From Saussurea involucrata (taxonomy: Eukaryota > Streptophyta > Magnoliopsida > Asterales > Asteraceae): a stretch of 64,000 bases of DNA. The stretch covers positions 87,793,484-87,857,483 of the forward strand of contig CM066313.1 in the NCBI GenBank assembly GCA_033807775.1, in the 5' to 3' direction. The first letter of the stretch is position 1, and every line of letters begins with the position of its first letter. A program made the translations under genes and the position numbers. Positions 43,563 through 57,152 of the stretch are shown here, piece by piece. The notes below the pieces were generated by a model. It did not search any database, was not told the origin of the DNA, and saw only the letters and a list, made by a program, of their open reading frames with translations.

Positions 43563-46204
43563 TGTAACACCCACAAATTTGGAACGAGCAACTAAATAAA
43601 ATTTCGATAAAATACCCAACAAGATAAAATCATTTCTACAATTCATTCCTTAAATTACCTCGAAATTTAAAACATTATAATTCCCTCAATAAATTAACTT
43701 ATTTAAAATCATTTAGTTTTTCCGTTTCTTTGTCCCGACCCGCTCTTTGAATTCCCTCAATAAATTAACTTAAACGGGTGTTACTTAACCCGACACAAGT
43801 TGCTAATTCCAAATACGTGCGGAAGACTTCACTAATTCAAATCACCTCGCGAGCACTCTACTAGCACACGACCTTTCACACGTGTCACTAGAACTACTCC
43901 CAACCTGAGACCTGTTGCACATGCCGACAAATAAAAAGGGTTAGACTAACGCCTAGTGAGTTCAAGCATTTTATCATGACTATATAAATTCATAAATCAA
44001 GAGAAGTGTAGCTTTTTAGTCATGATTCCAAAAGAGTTTACTTTAAATGTAAAGCACCCATTTTCCAAATCTCACAATTCCTATATATGAAATCTTTAAT
44101 GCAATATGATTTCCAAAATAGACTCATTCCCAAAATCCACGTAATAGGGTGAAATACCATTTGATACTCAAAATAATTAAATCCATAATTCAATTTGTCA
44201 TTATTCCAAACACATCCCAAACACGGTAAAGATATAAACCACAAGTTGCATATCATGGAAAACAATCCATATAAATATAACACGTCACCGAAAACATGAG
44301 TAGCAATAAATACCTAAAACAACACCTTTCGGTGACGGGGGAGACCCGTATACATCGCACGTGAAGGAACACTAAAGTGGGTCACTTACTATGCAATAAA
44401 AACACCCACGTGGCTAGTCTCGTAAACTAGGCTCAATCACTCCAGGTCTATTGCCCGCGAGACTAGGGAGCTCCCCAACTTCAACCACTCCAGGTCTATA
44501 CGTTGGGTCACTCCAAATCCACAACAGCACATTGGGATTACACCTTACTTCCCGTGAGACGACGCCCGACCATGTAGGCCCACGCCTTACTTATCACGGA
44601 TCATGATGCCTATCCCGTGCTACATGGCTCAATCACTCCAGATCTATTGCCATTACTATGCCTATGGATCCATGGCTAACAAGGTCTAACACATTACACG
44701 ACTCCAAACATATAAACAAATGCATTTAAACATGCAATTCCCAAATAACATAAATCATAAATCAAAACTCAACTCTGATGCTATCGACACAGACACTTGT
44801 TCTCAAGTCGTAATAAAACCCAATACTGAGCCACAAGCTCAACCAATTCGAAAGATAAATCATAAAAGTCATAAAATGTCATTAAGTACAACAACACACA
44901 CCGGTTGCCGGTAAGTACTTCAAATCCATGAAAACCCGAAATAAAATCTTGGATCGGGATAACCCTCATTTCCAAAGAGGACTCACACCCTTAATATTCT
45001 CAAATGACCCATAACACTAAAAGTGCATTTCACAAATGGTTTATTAAAACCATTTACACAAACTTTATTAAACCATCAAATAATCTTCATTTTGAGTAAT
45101 TAGACTTTTAAAGACACATTATGGTTTTTAACCATCAAATGTTCAAAAGCCCCAAATATGGGTGTTTTACACATTTATGAAGATAAACACTTCAAAAGAG
45201 TTAACCATTCAAATAATTCAATCACATAAATTTTCAAGTTAAACACACAAATATTTGGAAAATATCATTTTGGCATGTACAAAGTTTTCGTAAAGTAACT
45301 TGAACTCACCTCGCTAGATTTAAGCTAAATCTAGAGTTCTCCAAACGTAAGCTCCCTTGATGAAGTTTGCATCCTCAAGCCAAAACTTCCAAAACCTAGA
45401 TTTATGAATTTCCAACCATCAATACCCAATTCTAACCAAAAGGAATCATCATCCATCCAATATATCAAAATATCCATCTATACCAAACCCTAGTTTTCAT
45501 ACATGAAGGAGATAACGATTTTTCCCAACCAATCACTACCAAAATCGTTCCACAACATCTCAAGATGAAAGGAATATGAAATCAACATCAAAAACACTTT
45601 TGGGTAGAGATATTACCTTATCCACTTGAATCCCCCAAGAGATAGCTTCCTAAACTCCCAAAAGCTTCAAACCTTCAAGATGGTCAACAATGGTGGAGTG
45701 GGTTTAATTTATGTGGAGAAGATGAAGAGGAGGGGAGAGGGGTTGGTGTTCTTGAGAGAAATCGTCTGAGAGAGAGAGAGTCGAGAGAGTTAAGAGAAAT
45801 GAGTGAAATAGAAAAAAAGAAGAAGAAAAGGGTTTAAAACACCCTGGAACCCGTCGGCTATATTGACATGGCGATAGTGACACTGTCACTATCGCCGGGG
45901 CACAATCGCTCAGGCCCTTCCCACTCGCGGTACACTTCCAGCGATAGTGACACGGCGATTGTGACAGTGTCACTATCGCCGGGCACTATAGCTCAGAGTG
46001 TACCGAAACTTGTTTCGGTCATAACTTCCTCGTTTTAGCTCCGTTTTCGCTCCGGAAAGGACCGTTGGACTCGTATTCGAATTCCCCATCCAACAAGACC
46101 ATAAAATCTAGGACTTGACCCAAAATCTTATTTTTCATATTTTTCTTAAAGATCGGTTCTACACTGATTCGAAGTCGTACTTATCCGAAATTACGGGTGT
46201 TACA
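43563..46204 (-). repeat. 3' LTR of gypsy G
   Basis: TGTAACACCC...GGGTGTTACA in plus view. Near 43680-43770 'aattccctcaataaattaactta' occurs twice. The hairpin cluster is at 45870-45980. Confidence 0.87.
45870..45980. repeat. GCGATAGTGAC hairpin cluster in the LTR of gypsy G
   Basis: 45870-45896 is a perfect 12-bp inverted repeat, ggcgatagtgac / gtcactatcgcc, with a 3-nt loop. 45954-45980 is a second copy with one arm mismatch. A single arm lies at 45940-45951. The cluster is 220-340 bp inside the LTR as read from its sense start, hence in U3. Confidence 0.85.
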
Positions 46205-46217
46205 ATCCTCCCAACCT

Positions 46218-49200
46218 TAGGATGATTTCGTCCTCGAAATCTACATCCTTTGCAACCCAAGGCTAATCGACTCAACGCTGACTATAATTTATCAGTTCCT
46301 AACTGTAATCTAAATTTCCCACACAGCCTTAAAGACAAATCCTCGAACAACTGTTTATCAACAAAGCCCCTTCACGTACACTGTACTCATGTCCGGGAGA
46401 ATACTCCGACAACTGGAATAATTTATAGTCGGACGACTCCGGTTGTCTCCCAACCTTAAAGCGTTCCATACTTCTCGATTTCAGTTCAGACTCCAAGTCA
46501 ATTCAAGGCCTACTAATACTGAGACCAACCAAATTTCTGATTTCAATTGTCCATATCGTTCACGGCCATCCACATCCAACGAGTTCTAATATACTCCAAG
46601 AGTCCATCAAAATACAATCATAAACCGACAAGTCCTTTCACCATACACGAAGGTTATTCTACCTAAGCCACTCCTCACAATTTAGCATCTTAAGGTTACT
46701 TAACCGTTACATCATTCCATTAAAATCGGGTTACAATCCCCTGATTACATTAAAGGTGCTTGGCCTCAAGTCTAAAAGTCGACGCCTAAATATATATCAC
46801 CTACCTCAAATAGGTTACGGCGAATTTATTCTCTTAATTACAAAGGGTATCATCCCTTAGCCGATACCATTCGGTCTACGGTATTATCACACGTGGAATA
46901 CCCAATCTTCCACCGCTGAAGTGCTACACGCACTCACCCTTAACTGGGTTGCTCACTCCTTCCAAGGTCCTAACGAGTTCAAGGTTTTTCAAGCGAATAT
47001 TTTAACAAATATACCAATCAATGAAACTTTTCACAGAAATTTTCAACGCAAGGATTTTCATATCAAATAAGTCGTACGTATAGAAAACTACTATCATTCA
47101 AATCGGTAGTTACGCAAAACGGGCACGCTCGTCCCAATGAAAGTCATGTTGAAATTATTTCATTGTAGTTCAGATTATTCACAAAACGCAAAAGCGTAAT
47201 AAACAACTTCTCAAAAATGGACCGCCATAGTTCTAGTATGGATTGACTCATGACATGCATTGTAAAGTAACTGCCTGACTTAAACAGGGTGCAATAAAAG
47301 GTGTGCACGTATTTTCAAAAGAAGTCCAACGACATTTGACTCCCAAAAATTTCCTGATTAACCATAAAATTGCATGAAACAAGGTTCACCAACAAAATTT
47401 TGCGCGTGTCAGTTTATTATACAAAACGGTGAAACGGTTTACAAACTCACCTTAGTCAAAACACAAAATGACTTGTGCAAATTCCATATTTAAACAAAAT
47501 CAATACGCTTCTACTATTAGAAAATATCGACTTAAAACATCGTAAAACTTCAAATTGGGGTAGATATGCAAGCTCGTAATACTTCTTAGAAATTTCTTGT
47601 AATAACACATATGCATCAAATAACTCACATCAAAATTTCAAAAGATGAAATTCTTTAAATTGATTTCCAAAATTTTCTCAAATGGTCACATAACGACACA
47701 CGAGCAAAACGTTACTGATAAAACTGTACACAACCATGTACTTTCTAAAAGAAAACTAGGAAAGAACAATTGCTAGTAAATGGTCGACACCAATAAGGGT
47801 CAAACCGACTTCAGTTCTCGAATTGCACTAACGGTGCGTGTAAATGTTCAAAACATAAGAAATTGTACGCAACATAGTTTTATACAAACAATTTTTCTAA
47901 AATTTTCATCACAAGCATTTCCTCAAAATTTCGTACTTGGGACATAAAACGTTAAAGCGCCATTACTTAAAATGTATTTGTCAAAAATACTCCAAGTACG
48001 CATTTCTTCAAAACTCAAAAAGGTTTTCAATTCTCCCAAAATAATCGGCAAATCCAATTTAACCAAATGTCAACGACTCACGCATTTATATTTTCAAAAT
48101 ATAAAACATTGTAAACTTATGCATAATTTTCACAACACCAAAACACCCCCTTGACCAAATGGCCTCTCATTTAAACAAGGATTTAATAAAACATTTCGTG
48201 CACGACTCATTTGTCAAGATATTGAGAAACAATGGTTACCAAGCTATGCATACCCCGAAGTCAATATAACACATTTTACATAAAATGATAATAAACATTT
48301 AACTGACCAAAAGCGCCCCAAGTAAATCATTATGAAATGTCACCAAAACGTTCTTTCATGCATCACTTAAGTCATGTATAAATCAATCCATACATTGAAC
48401 TATTTGCAACAAAATGCTTAATAATACAAACTCTTTAAAGAAAAGTCACGCGACACTAGAGTTCCAAACTTATTTCTTCTTAGTCGCCTTATGGCATAAA
48501 ATTAACTTTTCTCAACAAAACTCGAGTGGGACCAAATGCCCAACATAGCTTATAAACCCTTCACATAAGAAATTAAAGTTTGTACCTTGTGAAATTATAC
48601 TCACACGACTCAACATGTCGTACAACAAAGCTCCATGAACCTCAATGGACTCAATGACTCCAAGTCAATAAAACGGCGCTAAACAGCATGCTTCTAAAGC
48701 CAAATTGCTATAATCAAAATCATAAACGAGACGCCAAAATCCCAAAAATCCCCTTCTAGGGTAATACCATATAAACAACATTGTTTAACAACTCACATTA
48801 AACAAATCCCCAAAATTACTTTAATTAGACATAATGGAAAATAACTTTTCGTCCAAACTCTAACATATGTGGAGGAGATCCAATGTTAAAGTCACAAGCT
48901 GTAGTTATTGCCCAACCTCTTAAACATCATAAAATATGATTGTCATTATATCCAAAACAAATGTTGAACAACAAAGAAATAAGGCAAAACATATCCCGGC
49001 GGAGTTTGCAACTCCCGCAATAAAATGGTTTCATGCACGCTCAAAACCATGATTTGAAATCTTGTGTGTGTGCTAAACATTTCTCAAAATTCATAATACA
49101 ATCCATATAAGGATTTGAAACACGAGAAATAGTTGATGAAACTTATTTTCAAAATAAACTTTGTGCATGACTTAGTCGGCATTCAACGTCTCAACTCATA

Positions 49201-49722
49201 CTCCACCAAAATCCTCTGGTCTACTATTTTCATCCGGATATTCAAACATCTTAAGGCAAGTTGGGAAATACATCAATTAACTTTACGGTTTTTCCTCAAA
49301 TCAAAATCGGCTCAAAAACCTATGGTTCTAGTCCGACCATCAATCTTGACCCGAAACGGCCTACATAAAGCAAACATCATGCTTATCGTCACTCCAAGTG
49401 ACTAATACTAGAATCGTCCATCCATTCCAACAACTACTAGTTCAGAACCTCCTTCACTACCCCAACGATCACCACATGAAAGCAATTCGAGTATGCACAT
49501 GTACTAGTAGGTTCACCATGACACTGGCCAGGTGTCACTATGAACGCACTGCATATGATTATCCTTGTTGCTCTCGACGTGATTCTCGTTTCTAAAAGCT
49601 CCATCAACTTCAAAACATCTTATCTTAAAGTGCCTAAAGGTGAAATTCACTCTCATTTACTTAAACAAACACTAGTTTGAGTCTAGGTATCCAAAATCAA
49701 CACCTAATTCTCTCAAACTTAT
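46218..49722 (-). other. Interior of gypsy G, no gene recognised
   Basis: 3.5 kb with no long open frame and no recognisable retroelement domain. Only the sequence next to the polypurine tract (ttcgaggacgaaatcatcct on the minus strand) resembles the usual end of a gypsy pol gene. Confidence 0.6.
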
Positions 49723-49853
49723 GCTCTGATACCAACTTGTAACACCCTCAAATTTGGAACGAGCAACTAAATAAAATTTCGATAAAATACCCAACAAGAT
49801 AAAATCATTTCTACAATTCATTCCTGAAATTACCTCGGAATTTAAAACATTAT

Positions 49854-50303
<450 letters not shown>

Positions 50304-51182
50304 TTAGTTTTTCCGTTTCTTTGTCCCGACCCGCTCTTTGAATTCCCTCAATAAATTAACTTAAACGGGTGTTACTTAACCCGACACAAGTTGCTAATTC
50401 CAAATACGTGCGGAAGACTTCACTAATTCAAATCACCTCGCGAGCACTCTACTAGCACACGACCTTTCACACGTGTCACTAGAACTACTCCCAACCTGAG
50501 ACATGTTGCACATGCCGACAAATAAAAAGGGTTAGGCTAACGCCTAGTGAGTTCAAGCATTTTATCATGACTATATAAATTCATAAATCAAGAGAAGTGT
50601 AGCTTTTTAGTCATGATTCCAAAAGAGTTTACTTTAAATGTAAAGCACCCATTTTCCAAATCTCACAATTCCCATATATGAAATCTTTAATGCAATATGA
50701 TTTCCAAAATAGACTCATTCCCAAAATCCACGTAATAGGGTGAAATACCATTTGATACTCAAAATAATTAAATCCATAATTCAATTTGTCATTATTCCAA
50801 ACACATCCCAAACACGGTAAAGATATAAACCACAAGTTGCATATCATGGAAAACAATCCATATAAATATAACACGTCACCGAAAACATGAGTAGCAATAA
50901 ATACCCAAAACAACACCTTTCGGTGACGGGGGAGACCCGTATACATCGCACGTGACGGAACACTAAAGTGGGTCACTTACTATGCAATAAAAATACCCAC
51001 GTGGCTAGTCTCGTAAACTAGGCTCAATCACTCCAGGTCTATTGCACGCGAGACTAGGGAGCTCCCCAACTTCAACCACTCCAGGTCTATACGTTGGGTC
51101 ACTCCAAATCCACAACAACACATTGGGATTACACCTTACTGCCCGTGAGACGACGCCCGACCATGTAGGCCCACGCCTTACT

Positions 51183-53250
51183 CCTAAAAGTGTGGGGTTG
51201 TGCATGCTTTGTTCAGCTGCAATCTCATGAACACACCAAACTCGAACCTCGTTCTCGATTATGCTGCTTTCTTGGCTATGGAATTGAACACAAAGGTTTT
51301 CGTTGTTGGGATCCAGTCTCTAGGAGACTTCGTATATCCCGTCATGTCACATTCTGGGAACATCTCCCCTTCTCAACGGTGTCCAAATTTCAGGAAACAC
51401 CCAACTCCTCTAATTCCTTCTTCACTGATCTTTCTATCTCATTGGACTCACTCCAATTAGATCCCACACTCACCTCTCCATCTGGTCCACCTCCTTCTGT
51501 TTCACCTCCATCTGTGCCTTCTTCCGACTCACCCTCATCTGTACCTTCTGATCAAGATCAATCATCTGCACCACCTCCAAGAACTACTTCTGAACCATCT
51601 GCTGAGTCTATGGATCCTAGCTCTTCTCAACCACAGGGATTACGACGCTCAGATCGGGTAAGACAAGTTCCTTCTCACCTTCGTGATTATCATTGTTATG
51701 CTACTTTGTTGTCCAACCATGAACCCACTTCCTACAAGGAAGCTTCCTCTAACCCTGTTTGGCAGCAAGCTATGACGGAGGAACTTCAGGCCCTTGACAA
51801 AGCAAATACATGGGAGTTTGTACCTCTCCCATCGGGCAAGTCACCTATTGGTTCCAAATGGGTCTTCAAAATCAAAACAAAGTCTGATGGATCTATTGAT
51901 CGATACAAAGCACGCCTGGTGGCAAAAGGCTTCAATCAAGAATATGGAATTGATTACGAGGAGACTTTTGCTCCTGTGGCTCGTGTCACCTCGGTTCGCA
52001 GTCTACTCGCCATAGCTGCCACAAAACGATGGCCACTTTACCAAATGGATGTAAAGAATGCCTTTCTAAATGGTGATCTCTCAGAGGAAGTCTACATGAA
52101 ACCCCCTCCAGGTGTGACCTCTCCACATGGTCATGTATGCCGACTGCGAAAAGCTCTCTGTGGTCTCAAGCAAGCTCCTCGTGCTTGGTTTGAGAAATTT
52201 AGCACTACTGTCATTTCATTGGGGTTTTCTCCGAGTAATTATGATTCTGGTCTGTTTACTCGAACCACTGAGTCAGGTACTATCTTACTTCTATTGTATG
52301 TTGATGATATGATCATTACCGGCAGTGACTCTACAGGTATCACCCATCTCAAACATTCTCTCAGCTCATGCTTGGAGATGAAAGATCTTGGTACGCAACA
52401 CTACTTCCTTGGTCTTGAAGTTCTGTCAGACTCTTCTGGCATCTATCTCTGTCAAGCCAAGTACATTTCAGATTTGTTGTCCAAAGCTGGGATTACAGAC
52501 AACAAAGTTGCATCTACACCTATTGAGAAAAATCTGCATCTTGCTCCCAATGCCGGAACCCCTCTACGGGACCCTACACGGTGCCGTCAGCTAGTTGGAT
52601 CTCTGGTCTACCTGACTGTTACTCGACCGGATCTTGCATATGTAGTTCATATAGTCAGCCAGTTCATGTCTGCTCCATGCTCCGATCACTATGCCACGGT
52701 TCTTCGTATCCTTCGGTACCTAAAAGGGACAATGTTTCATGGGCTTCACTTCTCATCCACATCGTCCTTAACTCTTCGTGCATTCTCCGATGCTGACTGG
52801 GATGGAGACATAACAGACCGTCGCTCTACCACCGGATATTGTTTCTTCCTTGGGGACTCTCTTATTTCCTGGCGCAACAAGAAACAATCTTTGACAGCTC
52901 GGTCTAGTACTGAAGCTGAGTATCGAGCCTTAGCTGACACTACGCAAGAACTTGTATGGCTACGCTGGTTACTATCTGATATGGGTGCTCATCAGATCTC
53001 TCCAACACCATTGTGGTGTGATAACAATAGTGTTATTCAGATTGCTCACAATGATGTCTTTCATGAGTGTACAAAGCACACCGAGATTGACTGTCATTTC
53101 ACTCGTCAACATGTTCTTCACAAGACGGTTCAACTTCTTCCAATCTCAACCATTGATCAGTCAGCAGACATCTTCACCAAAGCTCATCTTCCAGGGCGTT
53201 TTCGGGCTCTTGTTTCCATACTCAATTTAGCTCATTCTTCCCCTACTTGA
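51183..53250 (+). pseudogene. pol: copia D integrase C-terminus, reverse transcriptase, RNase H
   Basis: The reading begins mid-integrase with VWGCACFVQLQSHEHTKLEP and the CCFLGYG segment. A Ser/Pro-rich linker (SPSGPPPSVSPPSVPSSDSP) follows, then RT with WVFKIKTKSDGSIDRYKARL, DVKNAFLNGDL and LLYVDDMIITG (about 52290), then RNase H with STEAEYRAL and the tail HTEIDCHFTRQ to the stop. No internal stop occurs from 51183 to 53250. RT and RNase H look intact; the integrase core and the link to protease are gone because of the nested insertions and the 51182/51183 deletion. Confidence 0.92.
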
Positions 53251-53255
53251 GTTTA

Positions 53256-53267
53256 AAGGGGGGGGGG
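53256..53267 (+). other. Polypurine tract of copia D
   Basis: AAAGGGGGGGGGG immediately before the 3' LTR, with a 10-G run. Confidence 0.8.
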
Positions 53268-53475
53268 TGTTAGAGTTATAGTACATATGTAAAGTACAAG
53301 GACTAGTTTGTAATTACTTGTAACTTAGCTAGTATATATATGTAGCTTAGTTATCTTTATTAGGTTAATCTTCTTGTAATTGTTCTCTCGATATATGAAA
53401 AGTTGTTGCCGTTCCAGCCACATCTCTCTCTATTCTCTCATCTGTTCTTCGATTGATTCCTACATCAATTCTAAC
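53268..53475 (+). repeat. 3' LTR of copia D
   Basis: TGTTAGAGTTATAG...CAATTCTAAC. It lacks the final A of the expected CTAACA end. Confidence 0.87.
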
Positions 53476-54133
53476 TATTTCTATTGTTATTTAATTTAAA
53501 TACTTGATATTTATTTATAAATATATATCTTGAGGAATTACATCTCATCTTTTCATTTATCTTTTTTCCCTCTTTTTTTTTGCAGAAATGATGTTCATAG
53601 AGGTAATAGGATTTGTTGTATCCTATATCTAATATTAGGAAATCCTGATGATAAATAACCCAACAACACATAGCGGAGGCTAATATTATTCTAAAGATAA
53701 TGATTTCTTTTCATTATCCTAATCTTGTTTATGTTTATGGCTTTTTTCTACTACAAATTTCTAACATGATGTATATATTGGGCTTATTGAGTAGTGAAAC
53801 TAACTTTTGTGTGAACCAGTGTACAAATGAGAGTGTGTCACTGTATTAGATATTCACGAGATATTTATTATGAATGGTGTATCATTTTCTTATGGCTATT
53901 CACATCTGGTTCTTAAGGTTTTTTCTGGGTTCTTTTGGTGCTTAAGGGGGTGAAATCGTTATACAAAAAAAGCGTATTGGTGGTTTTTTTTACTAGATTC
54001 ATTCATCCCAATATCACCTTCATCATTGATGCTTTAACCTTACATAAAACTAACTCCTTTATAAATCTTCCGTTATTGGCCTCACTTTACCTTATAGAAA
54101 CATATTGTATGGTTTCTTTAGAACAAACATATA
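53476..54133. other. AT-rich spacer, no gene seen
   Basis: No recognisable ORF or RNA. Contains T-rich and TATA-rich runs only. Confidence 0.5.
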
Positions 54134-54443
54134 TGTTAGGGTATTATATTGTATTCAACGTTTATGTAAAAGTTAATGTATTGTAAAGTCAAGGAAAGTC
54201 AAAGTCAAAGGAGTGTTAGTAGAAAGTCAATGTACTAGGATTTTATACCTTGTAATGTCTTAGTATAAATAGGTTAGGTTTGCTTAGTTGTTAAGCAAGC
54301 AAGTGATTAGAAAACAAGCTTAATTGTAGAATCTAGAGAGAGTTTAGAGAGAGAATCTAGAGAGAGAAAGTTCTCAATTCATATGTAATTCTAGATTCTC
54401 AAGATGATGACATGTTGTTTACCTTATAGATCTGGTTCTAACA
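54134..54443 (+). repeat. 5' LTR of element H
   Basis: 310 bp, six-base terminal inverted repeat TGTTAG/CTAACA. TATAAATAGG near 54264 fits a TATA box. A partner LTR is not in the window. Confidence 0.6.
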
Positions 54444-54939
54444 TTTGGTATTAGAGCTTTGGGAGATCGAATTGTGCACCGAATTGAAGATTTTTTGTCA
54501 ATTTTTGAAGAAATTGAATTTTCTTTGTGTTCTTGAGATATTCTTGATTTTCTCAAGAAATTGATTGTTTTTGGATTGAATTCGTATTCATTTTGATGTT
54601 TTGATTTAAGAATATCACTTGTTATCAATTTGTGTTAGGACAAAAATTGTCCTAATTATATGATAGTTTTGTAAAGGTTTATAAGTGTAATATGGGATTG
54701 GGTTTAGGAAATATGGGTTTGGGATTAAGTGTGTAACAAGTGAGTATATATAAGATTTGTGTGTGTAATTGTAGGTAAGAGATCATTTCACAATGTAATC
54801 CATGGTGTAGTGTGTGTTCTAGAGAGAGAGCCATTCTCTATCTAGGTAATTCTCTTCTTATGAATAAAATACACAATCATCTTATTATATCTCATCTTGT
54901 TACTCTATCTGTTGATTAATTGAATTGTTGCTTGTTAAT

Positions 54940-55315
54940 TGTGAATCTCAGTTTGATCAGGTAACAATAAATCAATCGTTATGAACACGAACAACTGATG
55001 ATTTCAACTCGTCATCCCTCTCGTATTCATTCAATGTATCCTTATGAGAATATTACAATCAAAATAAAGGAAACGATTCTAAACAATAAGCTCTAATTTC
55101 TCTAATGAATCGTTCTGCCCTAATTCTAAGGTTAACACAAACCTTAAATACAAAGGCCTTAAACACACCGACCCATGACCCATTAAACACAAAGCTAAGC
55201 CCAATTAACAATAATTAAGGCTTTTACAATAATTAACCTCTATAATTAAACTAATTACGCTCTATATAATTATTTATATATCTTTCAAATATGTAGGACA
55301 TTTATGGTCCTAACA
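54940..55315 (-). repeat. 3' LTR of element I
   Basis: Plus view TGTGAATCTCAG...GGTCCTAACA, followed by atctccccctaaag (55316-55329), the polypurine tract on the minus strand. Confidence 0.92.
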
Positions 55316-57075
55316 ATCTCCCCCTAAAGATATATAAATAAAAATCGGTCTTTGAAACCTTAAGGTCTTGATCTTCTCTTCTTTTTGAATCATTGAAACA
55401 CTTCGGCGTTGCTTGTCTACATGTCTTTTACCGCTCCCCCTTGAATAAATCTCTTGTATAAAGCTCTTGAAATTAGCTTTCAGCTTTAAAAGAACTTGTA
55501 GAACCAATATGCTCGAAGGAGGAAACAATTTGAAGCGAACATCACTTGATAAACGATGAGAAGAGTTGATCACTTGAATGCACTTTGAAGTCTTTTCGGA
55601 TTTCGGCTTGACCGTTACTCCCCCTTGGCTTTTGCATGGGGACTTCTTTACTCCCCTTGGCTTTTGCATGGGGACTTCTTTACTCCCCCTCGACTTTTGC
55701 TAACTCCCCCTCAACTTGATATGCGGTGTCTTTGAATCTGTACCCGTTCTCCCCCTCATAATGAGTAGGAGCATCCGGAGCATCATGCATGTTCAAAGAC
55801 AATAGTAACGAGTAGCAAAAAAATCCAGATAAAAACATTAAATAACCAGAACGGGGTAATCAACTAACACAGAAACACTTTAGTAACTGTTATCACAACA
55901 ATTTAAAAAATTGGGTGGCCTATGTTCAGAGTTGGCAATGGTGAATCTCTGATAGGACTTCCAGTTATCACCGAAGAAAATTTAAAAATTAACTTCTCAA
56001 ACTGTTCCGACGATATCACGAAGATATGCAAATGGAATCACAAAGACCCGTGCATGTGTGAAAGAAAATAAATTATATCAGTTAGGCTCAAATATTGACT
56101 TAACCTGGGACGCAAGTTAAAAATCAATAGACTCAGTGATTAGAATATGAAGTTCGAAGACTGGAGCGGATGTCTTCCTTTTTCAATATCTAAGACCTCC
56201 GAGTGAGGAATAGATAGATTATGTGCTAATTCTCCGTGAATATGTGAAACAAGCATCTGTTGTGAGATACTTGAGTGGCTAGGTGGGGTGACACAAGTTA
56301 TCGACACTGGGTCCATGTCTGTTTCAATATTCATCTCCAAGGAACGAGAATGAATAGATTGTGTGGTTACCCGGATAACTGACTCGGTTTGGTAAGGACC
56401 AATTTATTCTTTTATGTCCTGTCACACCCTCGCCATATTCTTTTCTCTCCAAACTCATCTAGCAATCTAGACCCCTCACTGATATCTATAATGGATGTGT
56501 TTCATGGGTAGGTCCTTCCGGTTCTGGATAGACCATAAAAACGATAAAAATCCTAACACTCTTTACATGCAACGAGTAAAACAGTTTCGTAAAACAGTGA
56601 GGTACGAGTTCTAAACTGAAGTGTTTAGAAGTCATAGCATTTAAGAACGAGTCTTGATCTGGGTTGATCAGAAGTCATTAAAAATCATTTGAAATATAGA
56701 ATTTCAAGAAACAAGATCTAGCGCTAAACAGAAGGACTCAGTAAGCACAGTATTTGCAATAAATGAGACAACGATCAGAAAGTTTAATTGTGAAGAACAA
56801 GTCACAATTAATATATCAGATAAGAATTGAATCATGTTCAAGAAATAGCGAACTTTGAGAAACAACTATGAATTCAAACGAGTGTATTTCCATCGAAAAA
56901 TCAACGAATATGTGTGACATGGAAATAACTAAGTCAAGAAAAATGACACGTGGCAATCATGGAAGTTAAACGCAGAGAATAACAAACACAAGTTAGTTAT
57001 TCAGAATGAATTTCCACGGTCTTTGAATTCAGTTGAAGTTCACTTACCTTTTATACGATAGTACTCCCCCTCAAA
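55316..57075 (-). other. 3' untranslated region of element I with repeated polypurine tracts
   Basis: Besides the LTR-proximal tract, seven more 'ctcccc(c)' boxes (GGGGGAG or GGGGAG on the sense strand) occur near 55435, 55618, 55652, 55682, 55702, 55750 and 57063. A direct repeat of about 34 bp (55618 and 55652) carries two of them. No ORF of note. Confidence 0.75.
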
Positions 57076-57152
57076 ATTGGCATAACCTTTGAATCGTCAT
57101 GTGATGTGAATAATAGGAATTAAAAACGCACATGACATTCCTGCAAAACAGA

